Positions 14,201 through 25,691 of a stretch of DNA of 64,000 nt are shown piece by piece. Location of the stretch: the NCBI RefSeq assembly GCF_001649575.2, contig NC_051453.1, forward strand, positions 14,728,562 through 14,792,561, written 5' to 3'. The notes beneath the pieces were generated by a model that saw nothing but the letters and a program-made list of their open reading frames with translations, did not search any database and was not told the DNA's origin. Each line of letters begins with the position of its first letter. The first letter of the stretch is position 1. A program made the position numbers and the translations under genes. Origin of the DNA: Kryptolebias marmoratus (lineage: Eukaryota > Chordata > Actinopteri > Cyprinodontiformes > Rivulidae).

Positions 14201-15466
14201 TATAATTTGCGTCCAAAAACATTTGAAGCACTTTTTGAATGTAGAAATTTTGGTATTTTCTCTAAACATGTTTTGAATTTTAATAAAAACAAACATAATG
14301 CTTATTGATGTAAATAACTGAAAGAACATTTTAACACTAAATTCAAATTGGTAAAAATGTCTTTAAAAGCTAATTACATACCTATTTAAAAATGGAAGAG
14401 TTAGAAAGAATGGCCAATTTGAAATATTTTTATTGAATATAAGTTTAATAGCAATACATATGAAACAGTATATTTTTGCCAATTCTAAATTAGCATATGG
14501 AATGAACAAATTAAAAAAATTGCAATAAACAAATTTAAAAAACAGAAACAAAGATAAAAGAAACATTGAATTCTTATGATGCCAAACATAAAATGAAAAA
14601 AACTTTTAAACTTATTGCTAAACAATTAAAATGAGTTATGAGTCAAAGAGCACAAAATTATGTTAAAGACAAGAAGAAACTGAACCAGAAAGAATTTAGA
14701 TGGTCTGAATTTGATAAACCACAGATGAGTTTGTAATTGTTTGATTTAACTGAGTGAGACTAGAAACAAGCTGAAGACTACAGGACACCCATTTGTCTAA
14801 TTTAAGTGATGTTTTTGAGCTGTCTTGTCATTAAAACACTGTTCGATGTCAAAAAGGTTTCAATAATCAATGTGACATTATGCCTTGTAAGAAAATAACA
14901 ACTGGTGCTAATCAATGTGTGGTCAAACATTAATAACCTGAGTTATTTACTCAGGTATCCTGACTCTAGCATCCTCAAACCTTTTGGATCAACTGGGACA
15001 ACTGCAAGTTTTAATACAACATCCTGAAGTAGAAAAGGACAGTATTTAAGATGGTATGAGAGAAGTGGTTTGCAAAATGGAAATGAAAATTTGTATGCAA
15101 TTGCAGTTTCAGGAAAAGAAGATATTTGTAATCTTTCTCATCAAGTTGTAGTCTAAACATTTTATGATCTTTGATCATAGTAGATGCTTAAAGATGAACC
15201 AAATATGACTTTTTACATATAAATTCCTGTAGCATCCCAGATGTGACAAACCCTTTGACATCCTGCACCTTAAAACAAACAGCAAATGGTGGCAATTACT
15301 GTTGGCACCACTTTTAGGCACCAGTGGTTTTCACTGGCCTAGACTAATTCCCCATAAACCCTTGCAGCGGCACAACCATCAACCGAGCCTCGGCTAATTA
15401 CTTACGAGTCCCTCGCACGCTCCAGGTGCCACCAGAGCGCACCCGGTGTTTGTAAACACAGCTCAT

Positions 15467-15487
15467 AAAAAAAAAAAAAAAAAAAAA
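15467..15487. repeat. A21 homopolymer
   Basis: Run of 21 A directly downstream of a less AT-rich block (15230-15450). It could be the tail of an old retroposon, but no matching retroposon body or target duplication was seen. Confidence 0.9.
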
Positions 15488-16521
15488 TGGCAGCCTTTAA
15501 AGTGTTGATGTTTCCTTGGAGGATCAGAGGCAGCACATGAATGATGGGGGTGCAGCTGGGCTCATACCTGGATTGACTAAACTAAAGGCATTCCCGATGT
15601 CCCTGCAGCTGTTCCTAAGCCAAGGGAAGGCATCATTTACACATTCCTGTCAGAGAAGAAAGACGCTCAACAGGACTTTGAGTGTATTTACCTTACTCTT
15701 CTTTTTTGTAACTCTTTGTACTTCTTTGTGTGGCCAGCTATAGCAGATGATCTCACATTTTAGGCATGACAATGATAATGTTTAGAGTGGGTGGGGGGGT
15801 GGCTTAAGATATTCCTAAAGTTTCATGAGCAAAAAATATAAAAGAAAGAAGGAAAGAAAAAGCTTTTGATGATTAAACCAATACATATTTAGTTAATTCA
15901 AGTCCCAAATTCTGCCTTGAAGCTCATTTTAAATGATGCATCAATTTGTACATGTAAAATATGATCTGATACTTTAAAGTTTTGCATTAGTGCTGTTTTA
16001 CAAAAATATGTACTCCTCCAACTAAGGAGAAAGATTTCACCCTCCGATCAGATAGGCAACCGCATCAGGGTGCCATTGAAGGTGTAAGAGGTTGATTGAA
16101 GGCTAAAACATGCTATCAAAGAAACCTCTTTATCTCCTACAATTAGCTCCCATTCAGGACTACTGCAATACGCCTGCAGGTCAAGTCAAAAACATCTTCC
16201 TGTCATAGCCATGGCAAAGGCTGTGTGCCTTTATTCTGTCAATTTTGTTTGCTGACAAAAAGCAGATCAAGAGAACAACCATGCGGGACTTGTTTGCAAT
16301 CAGCGCCCAGAGGAAACAATTATCTCACAAGCGTGCCAGATTTTCCATAGTGTTAAGTGGTTTGGAGAGGCCACTTAGGTGGCGAGCAGACATGGGCTTT
16401 ATGTCCTTTAGTAAACAACACTTGTTATCATCAGGATGAAGTGTCACATCTTGAGCATGAAGGTTTTTATGGATGCATGTAAGAAAGCAGATGTGGAATG
16501 TGCAGGTTCAGACTGTATGGG

Positions 16522-16556
16522 TTTTTTTTTTGTGTGTGTGTGTGTGTGTGTGTGTG
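16522..16556. repeat. T-run plus (TG)n microsatellite
   Basis: Ten T followed by about twelve TG units, roughly 300 bp upstream of fgf22 exon 2. Confidence 0.95.
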
Positions 16557-16871
16557 CATAAAAAAAGTGTGTATTATAAAATGTCTGGTTTGGCTCATAG
16601 ATGCATTTATAAAGTTTGTTGGTAAAATAATTTCAAACCTAGTTTATTGAATATGGTAATGTTTCACTTGTTTCAAATGCTCTGAACTTGAGTGCTATAC
16701 CCTTAAAAGAATCCATGTTGGAGTATGTGATTTATTTTTCCGTTTTGGTCTTTTCCTTGGAGGATATAACTGTCTGGTATCCTAATCACCAATCACTGGT
16801 AGAGAAGCTTTTGATGGTAAAACTGACTAAGCTTGATGCCTCTAACTCTTGTCTCCTCTTTTATTTTCCAG

Positions 16872-16975
16872 GCTTGATGGAAATCCGATCTGTCAGTGTG
16901 GGAGTTGTTGCCATCAAATCTGTCAGTAACGGGCTGTATTTAGCTATGTCCAAGAAAGGCACGCTCTTTGGATCT
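16872..16975 (+). CDS. fgf22: Fibroblast growth factor 22, exon 2 (104 nt)
   Basis: FGF22 is a secreted, heparin-binding growth factor of the FGF3/7/10/22 group. It signals through FGFR2b/FGFR1b and is known in vertebrates as an organiser of synapses. This exon encodes the central strands of the beta-trefoil: after the split first codon it reads [17 protein letters not shown], then [16 protein letters not shown]. Both 'GVVAIKSV' and '[11 protein letters not shown]' are diagnostic for the FGF fold. The acceptor is 'ttttccag' (AG at 16870-16871) and the donor is GTGAGT at 16976. Length 104 nt and phases (1 in, 0 out) match the usual middle coding exon of FGF genes. fgf10 and fgf7 were considered; the exon 3 tail and the neighbouring polrmt favour fgf22. 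Confidence 0.9.
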
Positions 16976-18345
16976 GTGAGTACACAACCTGACAACATTG
17001 TTTCTGGGGGTTAAGCCTCTGATAGATGGGATGGAGAGGGTTGGAGAGGTAAACATGTTACGTTAAAGTGAAATTCTCTGCTGTAAAGTCCAGAAAGAGG
17101 TCGTCGTGTTGCTATCAATCATGGCTGTACACCTGGGCTACAAATGACAATACCTGCAGCTTGAGCCGGCTTCCTGCACTGTCAAAATAGACAGAGAAAA
17201 ACATATCAAAGACAAAAAGCCAGCTGTGCTTATTTAAGTCCTTGTATGCCATCGTCGATTGTTATTTTGCAAAGCAAGGCCTGAACTGTGCGGTGGCCAG
17301 TTCAAGTACTTACAATTTGGACAAAGAAAAATCAGGGACAAACATTCAGTTAGCAAGTGCAAATAAGAGAAACAGCCTTTGATGCAGAAAACCATCCATG
17401 AACACATCTGAAGAATCAGGACTTCACCACACTTTAAAACCTTACATACACTCACCAGCCACTTCAATAGGTCCACCTGTTCAATTGCTTGTTAACACAA
17501 ACAGCTAATTAGCCAATCACATGGCAGCAACTCAGTGCTTTTATGCATGTAGATGTGGAGAAGTTCAAATTCAGTTTAAAGTTCAACAAGTCATCGTCAC
17601 TTAGTCTAGATGCCTAAATGCATTGAGCTGCTGCCATGTGATTGGCTGATTAGCTGTTTGTGTTAATAAGCAACCTAATAAAGTGGACCTAATAAAGTGG
17701 TTGGTGAGTATACGTTAAAATGAAATGCCAAGAGTAGCACAGAAGCCTTAAAAGTGTCCCGGCACTATCACAGAGAAGATCAGATCTGGAACATAACATC
17801 ATAATATCTTGTTAGACTGTTTTGACTATCTCATAAGACGCAGTTAGTACCCATATAAAAGTGGCTTAGCTCTAAGGTGAATGTTGAATTAAAAGAATGT
17901 CCTTCCAATAAAAAGGCCAGTACAAGATTAGTTTACAACGATCCAGTTGAAGGGAAAGTTCATTGTAAAACCTCTCTTGGAAAACTAGAAAATCCTTTTT
18001 CAAAGGGCAAGGAAAGGCTGTTGGTGTCTTCAGACAAAATCCATATTGGGCTAGGGTGGCAGAAAATTTAATTTTGACTATTTATTCAAAAGTGTTTGCA
18101 AGTGTGCAGCAAGTATTTTACCTTAAGTTCCTTTAGATCAGAAAGATGAACAATCTAAATTATTTGTTATAAGAAAATGGCACCCTGTTGTATCAACTGC
18201 AAACACCTGCAAGCTCCTTTTACTGCAACAGACATTAACCTTTGTGGACTTCGTGGAAGATGGCTCTTGAAACCACAGCAGGAGAATCAGTCTGTAGAGT
18301 CTGTTCTAACGTCCCTGATGTGTCCTCTCCCTCCTCTGAGTGCAG
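16976..18345 (+). other. fgf22: fgf22 intron 2
   Basis: 1370-bp intron with GTGAGT donor and a pyrimidine-rich acceptor ending 'gagtgcag'. It holds the foldback MITE at 17449-17710. I see nothing else supportable in the rest. Confidence 0.85.
17449..17710. mobile_element. foldback MITE derived from a Tc1-type transposon
   Basis: The left arm starts 'cactcaccagccactt' and the right arm ends 'aagtggttggtgagt', flanked by TA on both sides as expected for Tc1/mariner target duplication. The two arms are inverted copies for about 95-100 bp, sharing 'acaaacagctaat', 'agccaatcacatggcagc' and 'ctcagtgc/gcattgag'. Both ends therefore come from the same end of a parent element; the 'ctcacc.gccactttattaggt' terminus is familiar from a widespread fish Tc1-like family. 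The insert has no coding capacity. It would fold into one long hairpin in fgf22 pre-mRNA. Confidence 0.85.
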
Positions 18346-18540
18346 GTCAAATACAGCCCAAGCTGCAAGTTTAAAGAGCGCATTGAGGAAAATGGCTACA
18401 ACACATACGCCTCGCTTCGCTGGAAGCACGGCGGCAGACAGATGTTTGTTTCACTGAACGGACGCGGGAAACCGCGGCGAGGTCACAAGGCTCGACGAAG
18501 ACACCCATCCACTCACTTCCTGCCGATGCTTCCCTCCTAG
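18346..18540 (+). CDS. fgf22: Fibroblast growth factor 22, exon 3 (C-terminus and stop)
   Basis: Last coding exon, 64 codons plus TAG. It opens with [20 protein letters not shown], containing the conserved C-x-F-x-E-R-I-E-E-N-x-Y/H-N-T-Y-x-S block of FGFs. It then gives '[18 protein letters not shown]', a basic heparin-binding stretch 'KARRRHPS' and the 'THFLPML' ending. The 'HFLP' motif marks the FGF3/7/10/22 branch; the 'RRRH..THFLPML' tail resembles FGF22 more than FGF10 ('TRRKN') or FGF7 ('KKTKKE') as I recall them. Acceptor AG is at 18344-18345 and phase 0 matches exon 2. No frameshift or premature stop. Exon 1, with the signal peptide, is outside the window. Confidence 0.92.
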   Translation, partial: VKYSPSCKFKERIEENGYNTYASLRWKHGGRQMFVSLNGRGKPRRGHKARRRHPSTHFLPMLPS

Positions 18541-19790
18541 GCATCCAAGTCTGAACTTACACGGGCAGCTGCGTGCTTCACCTGCCTCCTCACGCTAGTT
18601 GTGACAACAATCTTTATTTGTTTTTTATTTATCCATCTTCTTGTCACATAATTGTACATTTGTTGAAGTCTGTAACATTTTAGAATTAGAATAATGTCTA
18701 CTTTTAAGTTATTTTCAGCATTCGTTAATGATGTTAATATAATACAATGCAGTCCAAAACAGTAAAACTACATAGTATTCATCTGTACTTGTCAGGTTAC
18801 AGCTTCTATCAGTGTGTTTGTGCATGTAAATGGTAACTAAAAATGTGCCTGGGTGGCATTTAAGGCTGTAAGAGAACAGAGAAGGGACAACAGTAAAAAG
18901 GACTTTTTTGGCTTGGAAGCCATAAAAGTTACTTTACCGATTTATTTGCAAATGACAAAACAAAAGGCAAGTTTGAAATAGCTGCATAGGTAAATCAACA
19001 GTTGAGAACACTGGGGTCATATTTTTGACATTTTCAACAAATGGGTTCAATATTACAACTAAAAGCACAAGTAAGCTAATCGGTTTCAAGATTGACTACT
19101 TTTTTGGGGCTTATATTCAGCCCTTTCAAAAATAATTTGTCAAAACATCTTAGGCAAATGTCATTTTTTAAATCAAAAGCACTATTTTAAATCTAAGAAA
19201 ACAACACAGAGAAATCTTTAATTATCTCATATTGGAAATGATCAAATATAGCAGTTAAAATGCATTGAATGCTGCATGTGCAACATAATATCACTCAGTG
19301 TACACGTCATGTTACTAAGTAGTTCATTATATAAAGTACCTTTTCATACATTGGTAATACAGTCCAGATTTTTAATACAAAACAAAAAATGTTCTCTATT
19401 TCTAAAACTAAATGGGACTTAGAAAGTAAAACCTTAGGAAAGGAGCTTGGCAGACCCTTATGGACGGGTACAGATGATGAAATTTACCTTGATTTCAAGT
19501 GGCCATGGATGCATAAACTCCACTATCAAACTTCAGCCCAGTTCTCCAAACTGAGCTCTGTCTGATGGCTGTCTGCTGCAGGTTAGATACTGAATAACTT
19601 AAACTATTCCACACAAACCCTCTTCAGAGAAGTCTCAACTAATGTTTGACTAAACTAACTTTAAAGCCTTGTTAAACATGTCACATTTTCCTTAGTTGTA
19701 TTGGAAAAACTGACTGAACAAGACACAGGACTGCACCTTTGAGTCAAGAATCTCCCTTTTTTCTGAATATGTTTGTAAGAACCCATCAGA

Positions 19791-19796
19791 AATAAA
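19791..19796 (+). terminator. candidate poly(A) signal for fgf22
   Basis: Canonical AATAAA about 1.25 kb after the stop codon. The T-rich stretch expected downstream is weak ('tcattgagatataaag'). Confidence 0.3.
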
Positions 19797-20860
19797 ACTA
19801 GTCATTGAGATATAAAGCTGAATTTCCTCAGATCTTCTTTGTATGTTTCAGTATCCTTTTGTCAGTCTTCTACTCAAACCTGGCAACTCATAGGAAACAA
19901 GTTAGTTTAATACATACTGCCTCTGTCAAGACTTGCTAACACTAGACATTACAACTGTTGCTAATAGAACATTTAATATATTTAACACTATTTTTACTCT
20001 TTACTCTTTTGTGCGAATTTGATGTGTGCTGTTATTGTTGACTTGTTTGTTGAACTGTAAAAAAATAATAATATTTGTATTCAAGACTATTTACTGCACA
20101 AACTGTATGGTATTACTACTGGATATTGGTACATTTGTGATACATCTATAACCTACAGCTTTCAGTTCATGGTCAGGTTGTTTATAAAGCAACGTTTTCC
20201 AAAAACAGTCTTTGGACCCATTTCAGCTAAGTCATTTGAGTGCCTTGGTCTATGATGGGTTTGGTAAACCTTAACAAAATGTTGATAGTTCATGAGTTAC
20301 TTACTTATAAAGAAACTTTATCTGAATCCTTTTTAGCGATCTCAACATGATACAGCATCTGTTTTCTGTTATCACTGTTTGTCTTTTTCTGCCTGTGGCA
20401 CTGACTGTTAAGGGTTTGTAACATCTCCATCGGAGCTCTTTGACATCGTCCCCCTCCTCATCACGATCATGACAAAACTCCCAGCGGGAGAGGTGTTGAT
20501 GCTGGTGACCTCTTGTCTGATGAAAGGTCTGCGGTTACGAACTGTGCAACATCTTTTCCACACAGCCGAGCTCCGCGGTGGCACAGGAGGCTACGCCGGT
20601 CTTTTCAGCGGACAGAAAGGAGAGTCCGGGATGAATAATGGCTGCTCGGGGTGAATAAAGGCCATCCTTTCAGCCTGTCAATATGTGAGCAGACTATGAC
20701 CGAGTACATGTCCCACAGCCTGCAGTGTGTAAAGTCACACTGTAGTTCAGCTTCGAAGGTCATATGAATATTATTACGGGGAGCTCTGGTCGTGCTGTTG
20801 CCACGCAGACGTCTTCATCTACACTGGGGCGTCCTTCTACTGGAGGTGTAATTTTCAACA

Positions 20861-20866
20861 AATAAA
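20861..20866 (+). terminator. candidate distal poly(A) signal for fgf22
   Basis: Canonical AATAAA followed by 'gactacttttacc'. Would give a 3' UTR of about 2.3 kb. A further AATAAA lies at 20654. Confidence 0.35.
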
Positions 20867-21995
20867 GACTACTTTTACCAAACTGCTTTGCCCTCATTAC
20901 TGGTTAGTAAATGTTAGCAGAAAGACAAATGAAATTCAAAATCAAGTTCGTTCAGAGCTACAAACGCTCACTGCTAATTTATCTTAGATTGAACATCAGT
21001 TAAGAGATTTCACATTTCTCCCTTCAGTAATCAGCACCAAGAATATCATTCTGTCTGCTCAGTAATTAGTTTACAGATCTACAGGGGGGACGGACTGTAC
21101 AACAGATGACATCTCCTAAAACCAGTAATCTAAAAGTATTTTGATTCAAGAAGTCTAAACACAGATATAGGAGCAGGTGAGTGCTAATTCCTAACTCCAT
21201 TTTTCCAAATCACATTCTGGCCAGGAATGCAACATAACTTGTTGCATAAACGAGCTGCTGGTGTTGAGAATCATCATTATATTATTTTTATTTCTGTGAG
21301 CATATCTTGGATACTGTAATTTTGTGGATTGTGCCACGTTGTATCTGCATTATGAGTATTTCCTTACTTTCAGACTAATACAGGTTAACCTCAAAGCTTA
21401 AATAATGTTGAATACTTTCAATCAACATTAAAGTCTATTAATAATAGAAACAAACATAACAGGTTCAAAGACACACAAAAAAGAAGTTCAGTGGCAGTTC
21501 ATTAGTGAAATTACATGTTGTACTGATGTGAATATGCAAAAAGCAAAAACAAATTATCTACCAACTTCACCAAAAGATTGCTGGCTTCAACCATAAAGCA
21601 ATGCACAAAATTCTTAAAATAACAATTCTTCAAATATACTCTAAAACAAATATGGATCAGAGGACATATATTTGCTAATAAAGTCTGAACATATATATGT
21701 ATAGGTTTTGATCACATGAATGATTATTACAGCATACATTTTTACCCCTGACTGACAACCACTGCACCACCTTCCTGATCTGTCAAACCCATGTGTAAGT
21801 TGCTTATATGACATTTCGCTTTTTCCCTGTGCATTTTCTAAAATTGTGCTTTATCTCAATTTAATTTTTAGCTAAAAGGTTTGCTTTAATCTTATTTGTC
21901 AATTCCAGGAAAACTCAGCCTCACTCCAGAGGGCCAAGTTCAAGCATTTAGAGAACAAATAGCAAACTCAGCGAGAATCCCGATTTTAAAAAATA

Positions 21996-21999
<4 letters not shown>

Positions 22000-22037
<38 letters not shown>
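22000..22037. repeat. (TA)19 microsatellite
   Basis: Uninterrupted TA repeat of about 38 bp. Confidence 0.95.
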
Positions 22038-22039
<2 letters not shown>

Positions 22040-22609
22040 AATGCATCACTTAACATTGCTGTACACTGAATTTTAACTTTACTGGAGCTTTTGAACATAT
22101 GACCACCATCTGATTATCTGGTGCAGACACACTGAAACCTGCAGGGCACAGAGTAATCTCATTTTCTGCCTGCTCTCTCGATTTACCCCCCCTCTTTGTC
22201 TGTGCCCTCCATCTCTTGTCCCCCATCCCATCTCTCTTCTTTTTAAACTGTCCAAGAATCCTTTCTCCTTGTTCTGAGGGTGCGACTGGCTGCTGGTGCC
22301 AGCTCCAGGAGCAGCAAATGGGAGCTGTAATTATCATTGCTGTACCACTGTCCTGTCAGTGTGCTCTCCAGCCAGGAAAGGGATCCTTTGGAAGTCCTCA
22401 TCAAAAGCCCTGGCCTTTGATCATGTAGCATAAGGAAAAAGCTGAACGCTGTGGAAAATTAACAAGGAATGTCCTGAAAGGAGAGCGCTCAGGTGAATGT
22501 ACATGACAGCCAAACAGAAAACATTCACAGCTTCTTCTCTGTCATGACTTGTTGAAACTGCTGGCCCAGGTGTTTGGGCTGCGTTGGTCGGATCATTTAT
22601 TTCTTTTTA

Positions 22610-23108
22610 CAACTTCAAAAAAAGTTGAGTTGTTGTGTAAAATGCAAATAAAAACAGGATGTAATCATTTGCAAATTTCATAAACACACATTTTATTCAC
22701 AATGTAACATAGCAAACAATCAAATGTTTAAACTAAGACTTTGCACCTTTAAAAAAAAAAATCAGGTCATTTTGAATTCCATAGCAGCAACACATCTCAA
22801 AAAAGTTGAGATAGTTGCAACAAAAGGTTGTAAAAGTAAATGATATTAATAAGAAACAGCTGCCCATGCTGGGTATGAAAGGAGCATTTTAGATTAGCTG
22901 AATATCTTTGAAGTAAAGATGGGCAGAGGTTCACCAGTCTGGAAATAAAACTGCATCTAAAAATAGTGGAACAATTTCAGAATAATTTTCCACATAGGAA
23001 AATTGGGAAGAATATCACATCATCTACAGTTTATGATATTATCAAAAGATTTCAAGAATCTGCAGAATTTTGCAAAAATAATGTCTCAACTTTTTTGGAT
23101 TGGGATTG
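22610..23108 (+). mobile_element. non-autonomous Tc1-like element with transposase remnant
   Basis: The ends are imperfect inverted repeats. The right end is 'ctcaacttttttggattggg' followed by 'attg' and the left end is 'caacttcaaaaaaagttgag'; both are flanked by TA (22608-22609 and 23109-23110). Inside, 'cagaggttcaccagtctg' and a short + strand frame near 22965-23065 (KIVEQFQNNF, then RKIGKN, then SSTVYDIIKRFQES) match the helix-turn-helix of a Tc1-type transposase. The catalytic part is absent, so this is a roughly 0.5 kb internally deleted, immobile-by-itself copy. Confidence 0.8.
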
Positions 23109-23561
23109 TAGGTTTTTGTGAGCTAGCACCTGTTAAGCTGGGCAACAGGTGGTCTTCATGTTTCTCCTCTTGAGGAGGTTTCCAATCTTTGAACAGAACA
23201 TGTACAAAATTTTAAATTTTAAAATCTGTCCAAGGTCCCCACAAATGATTCTATGTAAGTCAACAAAAGCAGCCATTATCAGAAAAGGATACTTTGAATG
23301 CTTTAACCTCAATTTGCAGCTGAGTGACAGAAAAAAGTAATAATAGGAGCCCGTTTTGAGGGCCTCAGCCAAAATCTACAGGGGCACAAGTCATGCTGCT
23401 TCAGCGACAACAAACCGCAGCCTCTGAAACCTTTGAAACCCTGTGTGGTCATTTTCTCTCACAGCGTCTGAAAAGAACTGTGGTGGGTGGGAAAGGGAAA
23501 AAAAGAGCCCCTAGCCACTCATAATACCAATCTTATGTATGTAGACGAAAATGGAAAGGAC

Positions 23562-23583
23562 GGGAGGGGTTGGGGGTGGGGGG
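23562..23583 (+). other. G-quadruplex candidate
   Basis: Four G-runs of 3, 4, 5 and 6 with loops of 1, 2 and 1 bases, on the + strand, inside a less AT-rich block between the two genes. It meets the standard four-run motif. No function is shown. Confidence 0.7.
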
Positions 23584-25194
23584 TAGCAGACCGACTAAGG
23601 CACAATTTTAAAGCGCTTATTGAATTGCCATTACAGCTCCTGAGACTAATTGTGGCTGTTGTGTGTATCTTGGTGGCCTAGGGGGCTCTGGAGTGGCCCT
23701 GTATGCTCTTACTCAGTGGGGTTTTCAAACCGAGTGGCCCTGAAAGAGAACAGGACCACCGTAGATCAATGGCAAACCTTTCACTCTTTCATGGGCTCTT
23801 GCTAATCCTTCTCATTTGTCTGCCATTTGTTGAGGCACATTCACAGCTCCCTGAATTTAGGATTAGAGCTTGTTTTGTTACAAAAACAGCCCGAGTTGTA
23901 ATGCTGAATAGATGGACTGAAGGGTGGACGATGGATGAGTGTGGATGTAAGTTTTTGAGCATGTGTTGCATCAAGTGTACGCCATGTTTATGATCAAAAT
24001 TTGGGACAACAAATGAACTCTTTATAATTAGATTTTTTTTTTCTTCCATTTTTAAATAACTTGAGTTGCAGAAAAGGTCTAAGAATTTAGATTCTATCAA
24101 ACAAGCCCTTTGTAACAATGTGTTTTATTTAAAATATTTGGCACACGTTCTCATGTAAAATGTAAATATCAAATCTTTTAGATGCAACTGAAAGCAACAT
24201 TATTTTGAGGTATATAATAACGTACATAAATAAACACTTTAGCACGTGTTAATGCATGTCCATACAGGTTAAAAATGGCTCAATTTGGAATTATGCTTGA
24301 GCTGTATATTATGAATGTACAAAGACAATCACAAGTGAGAGACAAACTAAAAGACAAGGAAAGACAACATAGAAGTGAGTTTAGCAATAAATCTATGGCT
24401 GAGTTTAACAGCTGGGTCACATACATTATATATCTATGGTTTCTAGTTAGCGAGGATCTATGCAGCTTATTCTTAAAGAGACAGAATAAATTTATATTTA
24501 AGTACGGTTTAATGATGTACATAGTTTGTATCTTTTGGTATATTGCTGAAAGAATGCCATCAGTTTGGAATCTCAGACATGCACAGGTGAAGTTAAGGTT
24601 ATGGTAATGTGAGATCATACATAAATGACTGAATATCTGCTTTTACTGACCCTTTGTGCATTGATCAAATGGAAGTACAGCTGATGCTGTCTTGTTGGCT
24701 TTACATACTATGTTAGGGAAAAAAGACATGTCAGAATTTTCTTTGTTGACCATATTAGTGCTTCTGATATTATCCTACTGTTTTAGTTAAGCTAACTAAT
24801 CTTATCCTGTGTTGCGCCATCTGCAGGCGGTTGCAGTTTTCAGACAGAACAAATCCACGTTGTTCAAGTTGGCAACAGATACTCATCGTCCAGGGGTGAA
24901 AATTAGTGTCCCACAAGGCTGTTGTCTCAGTCCCTTCTGTGTCAACTGTGCACGTGCAATTGTGTGACCACTGATCAGTCACCTATCAAATCATAGTCTG
25001 TTGATGCAGGCTGTGTAAAGATGCTCCTGAGACGGTACAGCACATGACAGCAGGAAGTAAGATGCAGGCGAGCAAAGTGTACACAAAGCGCCATAACCAA
25101 GTGACTGGAATAGTGTGCAGAAACATCTGTGCTAAGTCTGAGCTGGAAGTCCCAGAGTCAAAGTGGGAGAAAAAAAAGGTAGGCTTGTACACAT

Positions 25195-25245
25195 AAAAAG
25201 AAAAGAAAAGAAGAAAAAATGAGAGAGAGAGAGAAAGAGAGAGGT
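25195..25245. repeat. purine-rich tract with (GA)n
   Basis: Continuous A/G tract including about eleven GA units at 25221-25242. Confidence 0.9.
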
Positions 25246-25665
25246 AGGAGTAAGGTAGGAAAATAATAAACCACCAAATCCAAATTCTGCGATTAGTGGT
25301 TAAGTTCTCTGCCACCAATCGCAGCTGCAAAGATGGTCAAATTAGATAATTAAGGGTTTTCTCCACTTATTTTTAATGTTGGTTTACTGCTAAATTCCCC
25401 TAGCTGACTACTGTATACAGTATTCATTTTAATAAAGTTATCTAATTTGATGCATTTTTGCATCATAAATTCAGCATTGAGTAATAATTTACTATAACCA
25501 CAACCCTGTAGATGTACATGTATCCATTAGTATATTACTTGTCACTTTAAACTTAAAACATTTTTTATCAGGCTAAACATTCTGAAACAAATCTGAATCT
25601 TTTAAGCCAGCTGGCACTAACTGTGACAACTTCCAATTATCTTTTACCCAAAATATTAAGTTAGG

Positions 25666-25691
25666 TATATATATATATATATATATATATA
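25666..25691. repeat. (TA)13 microsatellite
   Basis: Uninterrupted TA repeat of about 26 bp. Confidence 0.95.

Larger units (their letters stand above)
1..16871 (+). other. fgf22: fgf22 intron 1 (3' part), no coding exon seen
   Basis: This stretch precedes the phase-1 acceptor of fgf22 exon 2. I looked for a first FGF exon (signal peptide plus the start of the beta-trefoil, ending in a phase-1 donor) and saw none on either strand, so exon 1 probably lies left of the window. The DNA is mostly AT-rich. Less AT-rich islands without a convincing reading frame occur near 900-1290, 5980-6290, 7330-7640, 8000-8420, 8660-9230, 13020-13240, 13370-13760, 15230-15450 and 16020-16450. Old transposon pieces lie at 3523-3805 and 3832-4560. 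Assignment as intron is inference, since exon 1 is not visible. Confidence 0.6.
18541..20890 (+). other. fgf22: fgf22 3' UTR and downstream flank (extent uncertain)
   Basis: Begins right after the fgf22 stop codon. It is AT-rich with many 'attt' stretches, as is common in growth-factor 3' UTRs. Poly(A) signals AATAAA are seen at 19791, 20654 and 20861. The part from 20400 to 20830 is richer in GC and CpG than the rest. Which signal is used cannot be told from sequence alone. Confidence 0.45.

Noticed and set aside
23703..23993. Open frame with a signal-peptide-like start (MANLSLFHGLLLILLICLPF) and several Cys near its end
   Set aside because: The hydrophobic run looks attractive, but there is no family match I recognise, no supporting splice sites and no promoter. 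It lies in a possible non-coding island and the frame length is within chance.
24275..24618. Two overlapping open frames of about 110 codons on opposite strands
   Set aside because: AT-rich sequence with few stops by chance; neither shows a family pattern.
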